6,985 nucleotides of DNA from Paracoccaceae bacterium (GTDB taxonomy: Bacteria > Pseudomonadota > Alphaproteobacteria > Rhodobacterales > Rhodobacteraceae). Each line of letters begins with the position of its first letter. The stretch's first letter is position 1. The stretch is taken from the NCBI GenBank assembly GCA_007128865.1, contig SKWP01000321.1:1-6985 (forward strand). The letters are read 5' to 3'. This document shows positions 1 to 5,843 of this stretch, piece by piece. The position numbers were made by a program, and so were the translations under genes. The notes under the pieces were generated by a model. The model did no database searches. It worked only from the letters and a program-made list of their open reading frames with translations, and was not told the origin of the DNA.

Positions 1-400
1 AACAGATGGTCAGGAAGCTGAAGGCGCTGAACAGCACCGTCAGGGTCAGCGCGAACCATGCCAGCGGCGCCACCGGCGGGGTGACGGCGAACAGCCCCAG
101 CATCGCCAGCGCCATCGCGCCAGTCGCCAGCCCCGCCGCCGCGCCCCGGTGCCGGCGGCTGGCCGATGCAAGCCAGCCAAGCGCCGGATCCTGCACGAAG
201 TCCAGCAGCCGCAGAGCAAACAGCGCCGCACCGAGCGCCGTAAGGCTGACGCCATAGGCATCGACATAGAATTTCGGCGCGTGGATATAGATCGGCAGCC
301 CGGCCATGGCCAGAAGCGCGGCAAACCCGGCATAGGCCGGCATCCGCGCCGGCGGCGCGGATGCGGTTGCCCCTGTGGCCATGGCCGCGGCGGGTGTCAC
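1..400 (-). CDS. MFS/GPH-type transporter, N-terminal part (runs off left edge)
   Basis: This is the N-terminal 133 codons of an integral membrane transporter that continues beyond the left edge. It starts at a GTG at 400, whose first bases overlap the DUF1365 stop codon (GTGA). A strong Shine-Dalgarno stretch, GAGGTGA, lies at 411-405. An ATG at codon 7 (382) is the alternative start. After a short Ala/Pro-rich leader, hydrophobic segments are visible at about residues 23-40, 51-68, 86-106 and 111-131. The motif R64-LLD67-FVQ-D71-P72-ALG75 resembles the RxxDxxxDPxxG signature of the glycoside-pentoside-hexuronide:cation symporter branch of the major facilitator superfamily. The tract GLPIYIHAPKFYVDAYG (residues 34-50) recalls the transporter next to rpoE-chrR in Rhodobacter. 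The substrate is unknown; the operon suggests a lipid- or stress-related role, which is inference. It is the third gene of the operon and is translationally coupled. Confidence 0.85.
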   Translation of the reverse strand, partial: MTPAAAMATGATASAPPARMPAYAGFAALLAMAGLPIYIHAPKFYVDAYGVSLTALGAALFALRLLDFVQDPALGWLASASRRHRGAAAGLATGAMALAMLGLFAVTPPVAPLAWFALTLTVLFSAFSFLTIC

Positions 401-1161
401 CGGCTCACCTCGTTTGCAGGCGGTGTCGGGCGGGCGTGAAAGGTCGCGCCCTTGCGCCACAGCTTCAGCGCCTGCCAGTGGATCAGCCCCAGCACCCGGC
501 GCGATCCGAACGGCCGCCGCAACAGCGCACGCAACAGGCCAGCCGTGCCGAGCGGCCGGCGCGGCCCGGCCAGCGTTGCCAGCAGCCGGCCGTTGCCGGC
601 GCGGTAATCGATGCGGATGGCGATGGCTTCGGGGCGGATATCGAACCGAAAGGCATAGCCGCCCTCCAGCGTCTGGAACGGCGAGACGTGAAGGACCTTG
701 CGCGCCGCCAGCGTGTCGGATGCCGAAATCGGGCGCAGGTCGTCATGGTGGCAGAGATAGGAATGCCGGTCGCCGTAGGTGTTCGTCACCTCGGCAATCA
801 CCGCCCGCAGCGCGCCGCCGTCATCCTCGCACAGCCAGAAGCTGACCGGGTTGAACACATGGCCAAGAATGCGCGGCTGGGCCAGCAGCAGCACGCGCCA
901 GCCCTGCGCGTCGATGCCGTGATCGTCCAGCACCGCGCGCACCCACGCCGCGCCGCTGCCCTGCCCCGGCGCGCCGCCATGGTCGGCATCATGCAGGGCC
1001 ACGAGGTTGCGTCGATTGCGCGAGAACAGCGCCGAACGGCGCGGCAGCGCGGCCTCTGCATCGATCAGCAGGTAATCGATGCCATAGCTGAATGCATTGC
1101 GCACAGCACCTTCGCGGCCATGAAATGTCCGCCCGGCGATATGGTCGAGCACCGCGGTCAC
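397..1161 (-). CDS. DUF1365 family protein, singlet-oxygen operon member
   Basis: This is a 254-residue protein of the DUF1365 family (family length roughly 250-270). I chose the GTG at 1161. It overlaps the upstream flavoprotein stop codon as GTGA, and the N-terminus then begins TAVLDHIAGRTFHGR, as is usual for this family; the in-frame extension to 1257 lies wholly inside the flavoprotein gene. Conserved blocks are DYLLID (29-34), FSRNRRNL (46-53), GHVFNPVSFW (100-109), EVTNTYGDRHSY (124-135) and LHVSPF (157-162), with several conserved His/Asn residues that could form an active site. The biochemical role is not settled from sequence. DUF1365 genes commonly sit next to an FAD amine-oxidase-like gene and cyclopropane-fatty-acid-synthase-like genes. 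I recall the R. sphaeroides counterpart being implicated in converting methylated unsaturated acyl chains to furan fatty acids. It is the second gene of the operon. Confidence 0.9.
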   Translation of the reverse strand: MTAVLDHIAGRTFHGREGAVRNAFSYGIDYLLIDAEAALPRRSALFSRNRRNLVALHDADHGGAPGQGSGAAWVRAVLDDHGIDAQGWRVLLLAQPRILGHVFNPVSFWLCEDDGGALRAVIAEVTNTYGDRHSYLCHHDDLRPISASDTLAARKVLHVSPFQTLEGGYAFRFDIRPEAIAIRIDYRAGNGRLLATLAGPRRPLGTAGLLRALLRRPFGSRRVLGLIHWQALKLWRKGATFHARPTPPANEVSR

Positions 1162-2456
1162 GCCGCCGGTTCCAGCGCATGGGCGCGCCGCGAAATCGCC
1201 TCGGCCACATCGAGCGCGCTGGCAAAGCCATCCTCGTGAAAACCGTTTCGCATCCACGCACCGCAGAACCAGACACGGTTGGACCCGTTCAGCGCCCGCA
1301 CCGCCGCCTGCCCTTCCAGCGCCGCGCGGTCATAGAGCGGATGGCGGAAGGTGACGGTGTCGTGGATCAGCTCATCCCGGATCGGGCGGGTCGGATTGAG
1401 CGAAACGAACAGCGGATCGTCGAGCGGGATCGGCTGCAGCGAATTCATCCAGTAGGTCAGTCCGATCCGCGGGGCCCTGACGCCGGCATCTTCGGTATAG
1501 ACCCAGCTGGACCAGACCTTGCGCCGGCGCGGCATCAGGGCGGCATCGGCATGCAGCACCGCCTCGTTCGGCTGATAGCGGATCGCGCCCAGCGCCGCGC
1601 GTTCCGCCGCCGAAGCGTCGGACAGCAGCGCCAGGCTGTCGTCGGAATGGGTTGCCAGCACCACCTCGTCGAAGTCTTCCCAGTCTCCGCCCTCGGCGCG
1701 CAGCTCGACGGCGCCGGGGCGGCGGCGGATACCGGCCAGCGGGCAGCCGGTGCGAATCTCCACCCCGCGGCGGCGCAGCTGCGCCTCCAGCCGGCAGACA
1801 TATTCGGCCGACCCGCCGCGCACCGTGTACCACTGATGCTGGCCGGTGTAGCCGAGCAGGTTGTGGTTTTCGAAAAAGCGCAGCATCGCCGCAGCCGGGA
1901 AACCGAGGATATCATGGGTCGGGGTCGACCAGATCGCGCCGGAAAACGGCAGCAGGTAGCGATCGCGAAACCACGGCCCCAGGCGCAACGCGTCCAGCAG
2001 CCCGCCGATCGTCATGCCCGGATCGCGCGCTGCGGCCGGCGCCAGCCGGTTGAAGCGCAGGATGTCGCGCAGCATCCGGTGAAACCGCGGGTCGGCCAGA
2101 TTGCGCCGCGTGGCAAAGATCGAATCGAGGTCGTGCAGGGCATATTCGAAACGTCCGCCGCCCATCGACACGCCGAAGCTCATGTTGCTTTCGGCCAGGG
2201 GCACCTCAAGCTCTTCGAACAGCCCCGTCAGATGCGGGTAATTGGCGCGGTTGAAGACGATGAAGCCGGTATCGACGGGCTGGTCGCCGCGCTTGCCGGC
2301 CATGACGGTGCGCGCATGCCCGCCGAGACGCGATTCGGCCTCGATCAGGGTGACACGGCTCGAACCGCTCAGCGCCTGGGCTGCGGCAAGTCCGGATATG
2401 CCGGCGCCGATCACGGCGATGCGGCGCGGGGCGGCACGGGGTATTTCGAAGGGCAT
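1158..2456 (-). CDS. FAD-dependent amine-oxidase-like oxidoreductase
   Basis: This is a 432-residue flavoprotein of the NAD(P)-binding / flavin amine oxidase superfamily. The N-terminal Rossmann motif is GAGISG (17-22) within RRIAVIGAGISGLAAAQAL. It is followed by the strand-end acidic E39 and the RLGGHA box (43-48). The C-terminal FAD-contact motif is at about 394-413 (RVWFCGAWMRNGFHEDGFAS). The start at 2456 gives MPFEIPRAAPRR and has GGAG at 2466-2463, six bases upstream. The open frame to 2558 would run through the predicted promoter and is rejected as a start. It is the first gene of the leftward operon. Members next to DUF1365 are often labelled 'cyclopropane fatty acid synthesis' proteins, although they are flavoproteins and not methyltransferases. 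I recall the R. sphaeroides counterpart as RpoE-dependent and needed for furan fatty acid formation from methylated acyl chains. Acting on lipid-linked acyl chains is therefore the favoured but unproven role. Confidence 0.92.
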   Translation of the reverse strand: MPFEIPRAAPRRIAVIGAGISGLAAAQALSGSSRVTLIEAESRLGGHARTVMAGKRGDQPVDTGFIVFNRANYPHLTGLFEELEVPLAESNMSFGVSMGGGRFEYALHDLDSIFATRRNLADPRFHRMLRDILRFNRLAPAAARDPGMTIGGLLDALRLGPWFRDRYLLPFSGAIWSTPTHDILGFPAAAMLRFFENHNLLGYTGQHQWYTVRGGSAEYVCRLEAQLRRRGVEIRTGCPLAGIRRRPGAVELRAEGGDWEDFDEVVLATHSDDSLALLSDASAAERAALGAIRYQPNEAVLHADAALMPRRRKVWSSWVYTEDAGVRAPRIGLTYWMNSLQPIPLDDPLFVSLNPTRPIRDELIHDTVTFRHPLYDRAALEGQAAVRALNGSNRVWFCGAWMRNGFHEDGFASALDVAEAISRRAHALEPAA

Positions 2457-2482
2457 GCAGGTCTCCGGTGGTTTCGTCAGGG

Positions 2483-2508
2483 TACGCGGCAAACGGGCCT
2501 CCGGATCA
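2483..2508 (-). promoter_or_regulatory. Predicted RpoE (ECF) promoter of the flavoprotein-DUF1365-MFS operon
   Basis: On the minus strand, TGATCC (2508-2503) is followed after exactly 16 bp by CGTA (2486-2483). TGATCC is the -35 element I recall for RpoE/ChrR-type (ECF11) sigma factors, and CGTA fits the recalled -10. Transcription would start around 2477-2474, leaving a leader of about 20 nt that contains the GGAG ribosome site. The same element with the same spacing occurs on the opposite strand in front of rpoE, which strengthens the call. No transcript data are available here. Confidence 0.75.
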
Positions 2509-2531
2509 AACAGCGAAAAGATTGATCCGGA
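2500..2531. repeat. 10-bp perfect inverted repeat spanning both divergent -35 elements
   Basis: TCCGGATCAA (2500-2509) and TTGATCCGGA (2522-2531) are perfect inverted copies separated by 12 bp (2510-2521, A-rich: acagcgaaaaga). Each arm contains one TGATCC -35 element. The arms are 22 bp apart centre to centre, about two helical turns, so they lie on the same face of the DNA. The simplest reading is two back-to-back sigma sites. The identity extends beyond TGATCC to the flanking T and GGA, so an operator for a dimeric regulator is an alternative. Confidence 0.9.
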
Positions 2532-2550
2532 CGCGCAGCCGCGCCGTATC
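2523..2550 (+). promoter_or_regulatory. Predicted RpoE autoregulatory promoter of rpoE-chrR
   Basis: TGATCC (2523-2528) is followed after exactly 16 bp by CGTATC (2545-2550). This mirrors the element on the opposite strand. The start site is expected near 2555-2558. It would give rpoE-chrR an RpoE-driven promoter, as is known for R. sphaeroides rpoE. From this start to the chosen rpoE ATG at 2671 there is a leader of about 115 nt. Confidence 0.78.
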
Positions 2551-2670
2551 ACAGCCATGTTTGTGGAAGCCGGGAGAGCGGATTTTCGGGGTGCAACCGC
2601 TGCGTTGCGTCGCTATCAGGGGTTGCGTGAAGCCCGGGCGCCAGGGCGTGCGGCAGCGAACGGACAGGCG
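2551..2670 (+). other. rpoE 5' leader (about 115 nt, probably untranslated)
   Basis: This stretch lies between the predicted start site and the rpoE ATG. It is open in the rpoE frame from an ATG at 2557, but its codons show none of the third-position GC bias of rpoE itself: TTT, AGA, GAT, GGT, GCT, CGT and TAT all occur within a short span. I therefore read it as untranslated. It holds short complementary segments: GCAAC (2593-2597) can pair with GTTGC at 2604-2608 or with GTTGC at 2622-2626, so two mutually exclusive hairpins can be drawn. They are short, and any regulatory role is speculative. Confidence 0.5.
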
Positions 2671-3234
2671 ATGGCGGACGGCAGCGAGAGCCGCGAACAG
2701 GAATGGGCTGACTGTGTGGCGCGGGTGCGGGATCTGCGCGACGAAGCCGCCTTTGCATCCCTGTTCGACCATTTCGCGCCGCGCATCAAGGGTTTCCTGA
2801 TGCGGTCAGGCGCAGATGCGGCCACCGCCGAGGAATGCGCACAGGATGTGATGGCAACAGTCTGGCACAAGGCGCATCTGTTCGACCCGGCAAGGGCGAG
2901 CGTGGCGACATGGGTGTTCACCATCGCCCGGAACCGTCGCATCGACACCATCCGCCGGCAGCGCCGCCCCGAACCCGAAGACCTCGGCTGGGGCCCCGAG
3001 GCCGAGCCGGATCAGGCCGATGCGCTGGCCTTGCAGCAGGAAAGCGCCCGGCTGGGGCGCGCGCTTGCCGCCCTGCCCGACAAGCAGCGCACGCTGATCG
3101 AACGGGCGTATTTCGGCGATCTGTCGCACAGCGAAATCGCCGCCGAAACCGGGTTGCCTCTGGGCACCATCAAGTCACGTATACGCCTGGCGCTGGATCG
3201 GCTGCGCCATGCCATGTCGCAGGAACGACCATGA
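2671..3234 (+). CDS. rpoE: ECF sigma factor RpoE (singlet-oxygen stress, ChrR partner)
   Basis: This is a 187-residue extracytoplasmic-function sigma factor that directs RNA polymerase to photo-oxidative stress promoters. Sigma region 2 spans about 25-100, with DPARASVATWVFTIARNRR at 72-90 in the core-binding and -10-recognition part. Region 4 spans about 128-182, with a helix-turn-helix around SHSEIAAETGLPLGTIKSR (152-170) for -35 recognition. K40 and M44 in FAPRIKGFLM correspond to the K38/M42 positions I recall as contacts with ChrR in R. sphaeroides. The start at 2671 (MADGSESREQ) matches the family N-terminus and is preceded by only a weak GGACAGG site. An in-frame ATG at 2557 would add 38 residues with atypical codon use. 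The stop overlaps the chrR start as ATGA, so sigma and anti-sigma are translationally coupled. A likely autoregulatory promoter lies upstream. The ChrR partner makes this a group ECF11-type assignment. Confidence 0.95.
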   Translation: MADGSESREQEWADCVARVRDLRDEAAFASLFDHFAPRIKGFLMRSGADAATAEECAQDVMATVWHKAHLFDPARASVATWVFTIARNRRIDTIRRQRRPEPEDLGWGPEAEPDQADALALQQESARLGRALAALPDKQRTLIERAYFGDLSHSEIAAETGLPLGTIKSRIRLALDRLRHAMSQERP

Positions 3235-3887
3235 CCATCAGGCATCACCTTACCGACCAGTTGCTGATGGCTTATTCGGCCGGAGAATTGCCGGAAGCCT
3301 TCAGCCTCGTGGTGGCAACCCATATCTCGCGCTGCGACGAATGCCGCGCCCGGCTGGCAAGCTTCGATGCCGTCGGCGGCGCCGTGCTGACACAATGCGA
3401 TGCCGCACCGATGGCATCGGGAAGCCTGGCCGCAACCATGGCAATGATCCGCTCGCGCGCGATCGAGGGGGTGGGACCGCCGCGCGAGCGCCCGGCGCCG
3501 GTTTCCGGCCTGTTTCCGGCACCGCTGCGCGACTATGTCGGCGGCGATCTGGACCGCGTGCAGTGGCGGGCGGTCGGCGGCGGGGTGCGTCAGGCGATCC
3601 TGCGTACCGAAGGGCCGGGCAGCGTGCGCCTGCTGCGCATCCCCGCAGGCGTTGCGGTGCCCGACCACGGCCATCGCGGGCTTGAACTGACCCAGGTCCT
3701 GCAGGGCGCCTTTCACGACGGCGAGGACCGTTTCGGCCCCGGTGACATCGATGTTGCCGACGAATCCACCCACCATACCCCGGTGGCCGAGGACGGGCCC
3801 GACTGCATCTGCCTTGCCGCCACCGATGCGCCGCTGCGCTTCCGCAGCCTGCTGCCCCGGATCGCCCAGCCGTTCCTGCGGATCTGA
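3231..3887 (+). CDS. chrR: Zinc-binding anti-sigma factor ChrR with cupin sensor domain
   Basis: This is a 218-residue cytoplasmic anti-sigma factor that sequesters RpoE and releases it on singlet-oxygen or related stress. The N-terminal anti-sigma domain carries the zinc ligands H6, H31, C35 and C38 (HxxxCxxC in THISRCDEC), at the same numbers as in R. sphaeroides ChrR. The C-terminal cupin domain (about 95-205) carries H146, H148, E152 (DHGHRGLE) and H182. These match the second metal site recalled as H141/H143/E147/H177, with a constant +5 shift. C192 and C194 (DCICLA) keep the same shift relative to C187/C189. Every known metal ligand is therefore present, and the protein should be functional. 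The linker at about 78-95 is Pro/Arg-rich. The ATG at 3231 overlaps the rpoE TGA, which supports co-expression in fixed proportion. Within the window it is the last gene of its operon, and it faces mutL tail to tail. Confidence 0.96.
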   Translation: MTIRHHLTDQLLMAYSAGELPEAFSLVVATHISRCDECRARLASFDAVGGAVLTQCDAAPMASGSLAATMAMIRSRAIEGVGPPRERPAPVSGLFPAPLRDYVGGDLDRVQWRAVGGGVRQAILRTEGPGSVRLLRIPAGVAVPDHGHRGLELTQVLQGAFHDGEDRFGPGDIDVADESTHHTPVAEDGPDCICLAATDAPLRFRSLLPRIAQPFLRI

Positions 3888-3932
3888 CCGGGTCGGCATC
3901 GGCGGCGGGGGGCAGGTGACAGGATTGGGTCC

Positions 3933-3953
3933 GGCCGCGCCTCAGCGCCGGCC
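3933..3953. terminator. Possible GC-rich hairpin between convergent chrR and mutL
   Basis: GGCCGCGC (3933-3940) can pair with GCGCCGGCC (3945-3953) around a CTCA loop, giving eight pairs with a one-base bulge. The mutL stop codon lies in and beside the loop. No run of T follows on either strand, so this is not a convincing intrinsic terminator. It is the only hairpin candidate I saw in the 54-bp convergent gap (3888-3941), which is otherwise featureless. Confidence 0.25.
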
Positions 3954-5792
3954 GAACAGCCGTTCGATATCGGCCCGTTCCAGCCTGACAAAGGTCGGCC
4001 GGCCATGGTTGCACTGGGCCGAACGTGGGGTCGCCTCCATCTCGCGCAGCAGGGCGTTCATTTCCTCGGGGCGCAGCTGGCGGCCGGCGCGGACGGAACC
4101 GTGGCAGGCCATGCGCGACAGCACCGCGTCGATGCGGGCATCGAGCAGCGCCACATCGCCACTGTCGGCAAGCGCGTCGAGCACATCGCGCAGCAGGGCG
4201 CCGGCATCGAGTGTGCCCAGCAGTGCCGGCGTGGCCCGCACCGCAACGGCGCCCGGGCCGAAGGGTTCCAGCACCAGCCCGAGCCTTGCCAGCGCTTCGG
4301 CCTGCGCCAGCAGCCCGGCGGCCTCGGGCTCCGAAAGCGTCACGATCTCGGGCACCAGCAGCGCCTGCGCCGGGACCGGACCGCCGCGCGCCAGGGCCTT
4401 GAGCCGTTCATAGACCAGCCGCTCATGCGCGGCATGGGCATCGACCAGCACCATGGCGCTGTCGGTCTGGGCAACGATATAGGTGCCGAACAGCTGCGCC
4501 CGTGCCGCCCCCAGCGGGTGGCCTGCGGCGGCTTCGGCCTCGTCGGTCAGGGGCCCGGCCGCAAAGGGTGCCTGCGGTACCTCGCCCAGCCCGGGTATCG
4601 GCGCCTGCGCTGCCGCGGCAGCATGCAGGCTGGCAACCCCCGGGCGGGACGGCGGGCGGGGCTGCCATGACGCACCCGCCGGTGCAGGGGCGCCGCGCAT
4701 CGCGCCCAGCGCGAAATCGCTGGCGACGGTGGTGCCGCGGTGGCCGGCAGAAGCCAGCGCATGGCGCAGGCTTGCCACTACCAGCCCGCGCACCGGGCCG
4801 GGCTCGCGAAACCGCACCTCGGCCTTGGCGGGGTGGACATTCACATCCACCCGCTGCGGGTCACATTCCAGAAACAGCGCCGCGGCGGGGTGACGATCCC
4901 GCGCGAGGAGGTCGGCATAGCCGGCCCGCAACGCACCCAGAAGCATCCGGTCACGCAGCGGGCGGCCGTTGACGAACAGGAACTGCGCCACCGCCGCCCC
5001 GCGCGATGCCGCCGGCAACCCGGCCAGCCCGTGCAGGCGCAGCCCGTCATGGGCGGCATCGACCGGCACCGCGTTTTCGGCAAATTCACGCCCCATCAGT
5101 GCGGCCAGCCGGGCGTGCAGCGCCGTGGTGTCGTCGCCCGTTTCGGCATCGGCCCGCAGCAGCGTGCGGCCGGTCTCGTCACCCGAAACATCGCGCAGGC
5201 TGAAGGCGACGCGCGGCGCGGCCATGGCCAGCCGCCGCACCGTGTCGTGGATGGCCTGGGCCTCGGCCCGGTCCGAGCGCAGGAACTTCAGCCGCGCCGG
5301 GGTTGCGTGAAACAGGCCGCGCAGCTCGACCACCGTACCGCGGCCCAGCGCCGCCGGCCGCACCGGCCCCGGCCTGCCGGCATCGACGGCGATCTCGGCG
5401 GCTTCCGGTGATCCGGCCGCACGCGACGCCAGCCGCAGCCGCCCCACCGCCGCCATGGAGGCCAGCGCCTCGCCCCGAAAGCCGAAGCTGGAAATGTCCA
5501 GCAGATCGGCGCCGTCGGTCTTTGACGTCGCGTGCCGGGCCAGCGCCAGCGGCAGGTCGGCAGCGGCGATGCCATGGCCATCGTCGGCGACACGGATCAG
5601 CGTCTTGCCGCCGTCGGCAAAGGCGATGTCGACACGCCGCGCGCCGGCGTCGAGCGCGTTTTCGACCAGTTCCTTGACCGCCGCGGCCGGCCGTTCGATC
5701 ACCTCTCCGGCGGCGATGCGATTGATCGCGGCTTCGTCCAGCGGGCGAATCGCGGGCAGGGCACTGGTTATCTTGGGGCCGGCGGCGTTCAT
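3942..5792 (-). CDS. mutL: DNA mismatch repair protein MutL, endonuclease type
   Basis: This is a 616-residue MutL that couples mismatch recognition by MutS to strand incision. The N-terminal GHKL ATPase has INRIAAGEVIERPA (23-36), the catalytic Glu E41 in VKELVENALDAGA, the nucleotide-binding DDGHGI (70-75), RHATSK (86-91) and GFRGEALASM (104-113). An Ala/Pro-rich linker follows at about 340-420. The C-terminal dimerisation/endonuclease domain keeps D451-AHAAHE457-RLVYE462, ACHGSVRAG (562-570) and CNHGRPT (594-600). This is the metal-site set of incising MutLs, as expected where MutH is absent. Position 452 is Ala where the consensus DQHA(x)2E(x)4E has Gln. The ATG at 5792 is the only Met start before the conserved core. 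No good ribosome site is visible. A TTG at 5828 would add 12 residues. It lies 51 bp downstream of the M16 gene on the same strand and may be co-transcribed with it. Confidence 0.95.
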   Translation of the reverse strand: MNAAGPKITSALPAIRPLDEAAINRIAAGEVIERPAAAVKELVENALDAGARRVDIAFADGGKTLIRVADDGHGIAAADLPLALARHATSKTDGADLLDISSFGFRGEALASMAAVGRLRLASRAAGSPEAAEIAVDAGRPGPVRPAALGRGTVVELRGLFHATPARLKFLRSDRAEAQAIHDTVRRLAMAAPRVAFSLRDVSGDETGRTLLRADAETGDDTTALHARLAALMGREFAENAVPVDAAHDGLRLHGLAGLPAASRGAAVAQFLFVNGRPLRDRMLLGALRAGYADLLARDRHPAAALFLECDPQRVDVNVHPAKAEVRFREPGPVRGLVVASLRHALASAGHRGTTVASDFALGAMRGAPAPAGASWQPRPPSRPGVASLHAAAAAQAPIPGLGEVPQAPFAAGPLTDEAEAAAGHPLGAARAQLFGTYIVAQTDSAMVLVDAHAAHERLVYERLKALARGGPVPAQALLVPEIVTLSEPEAAGLLAQAEALARLGLVLEPFGPGAVAVRATPALLGTLDAGALLRDVLDALADSGDVALLDARIDAVLSRMACHGSVRAGRQLRPEEMNALLREMEATPRSAQCNHGRPTFVRLERADIERLFGRR

Positions 5793-5843
5793 GCCACAAG
5801 TTGTAGCATGCCGCCCCCTGTCGGCCAAGGCCGGCGGTACGGC

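Noticed and set aside
1092..2525. A 477-codon open frame on the plus strand opposite the flavoprotein gene, and a similar 292-codon frame at 361-1239
   Set aside because: They are antisense shadows of the minus-strand genes. The translations are rich in Arg, Gln, His and Ala with no recognisable domain, as expected opposite high-GC codons.
2457..2558. N-terminal extension of the flavoprotein to an ATG at 2558
   Set aside because: It would run through the predicted minus-strand promoter. MPFEIPRAAPRR at 2456 has a good ribosome site and sits just ahead of the Rossmann motif.
2242..2670. Upstream extension of the rpoE open frame to 2242
   Set aside because: It overlaps the flavoprotein gene and promoter region. 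Sigma homology begins only after about 2671.
5300..5312. The 13-mer GGGGTTGCGTGAA occurs here inside mutL and again at 2619-2631 in the rpoE leader
   Set aside because: In mutL it encodes part of the conserved FHATPA segment on the other strand. No further flanking similarity exists, so this is a chance match.
5409..5414. TGATCC on the plus strand within mutL
   Set aside because: The bases 16 bp downstream are AGCC, not CGTA. It lies inside a conserved coding gene and has no downstream gene in that direction.
5793..5843. Possible terminator or promoter between the M16 gene and mutL
   Set aside because: Only very short GC palindromes such as GGCCAAGGCC are present, with no T-run and no recognisable -35/-10 pair. 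I could not support a site.
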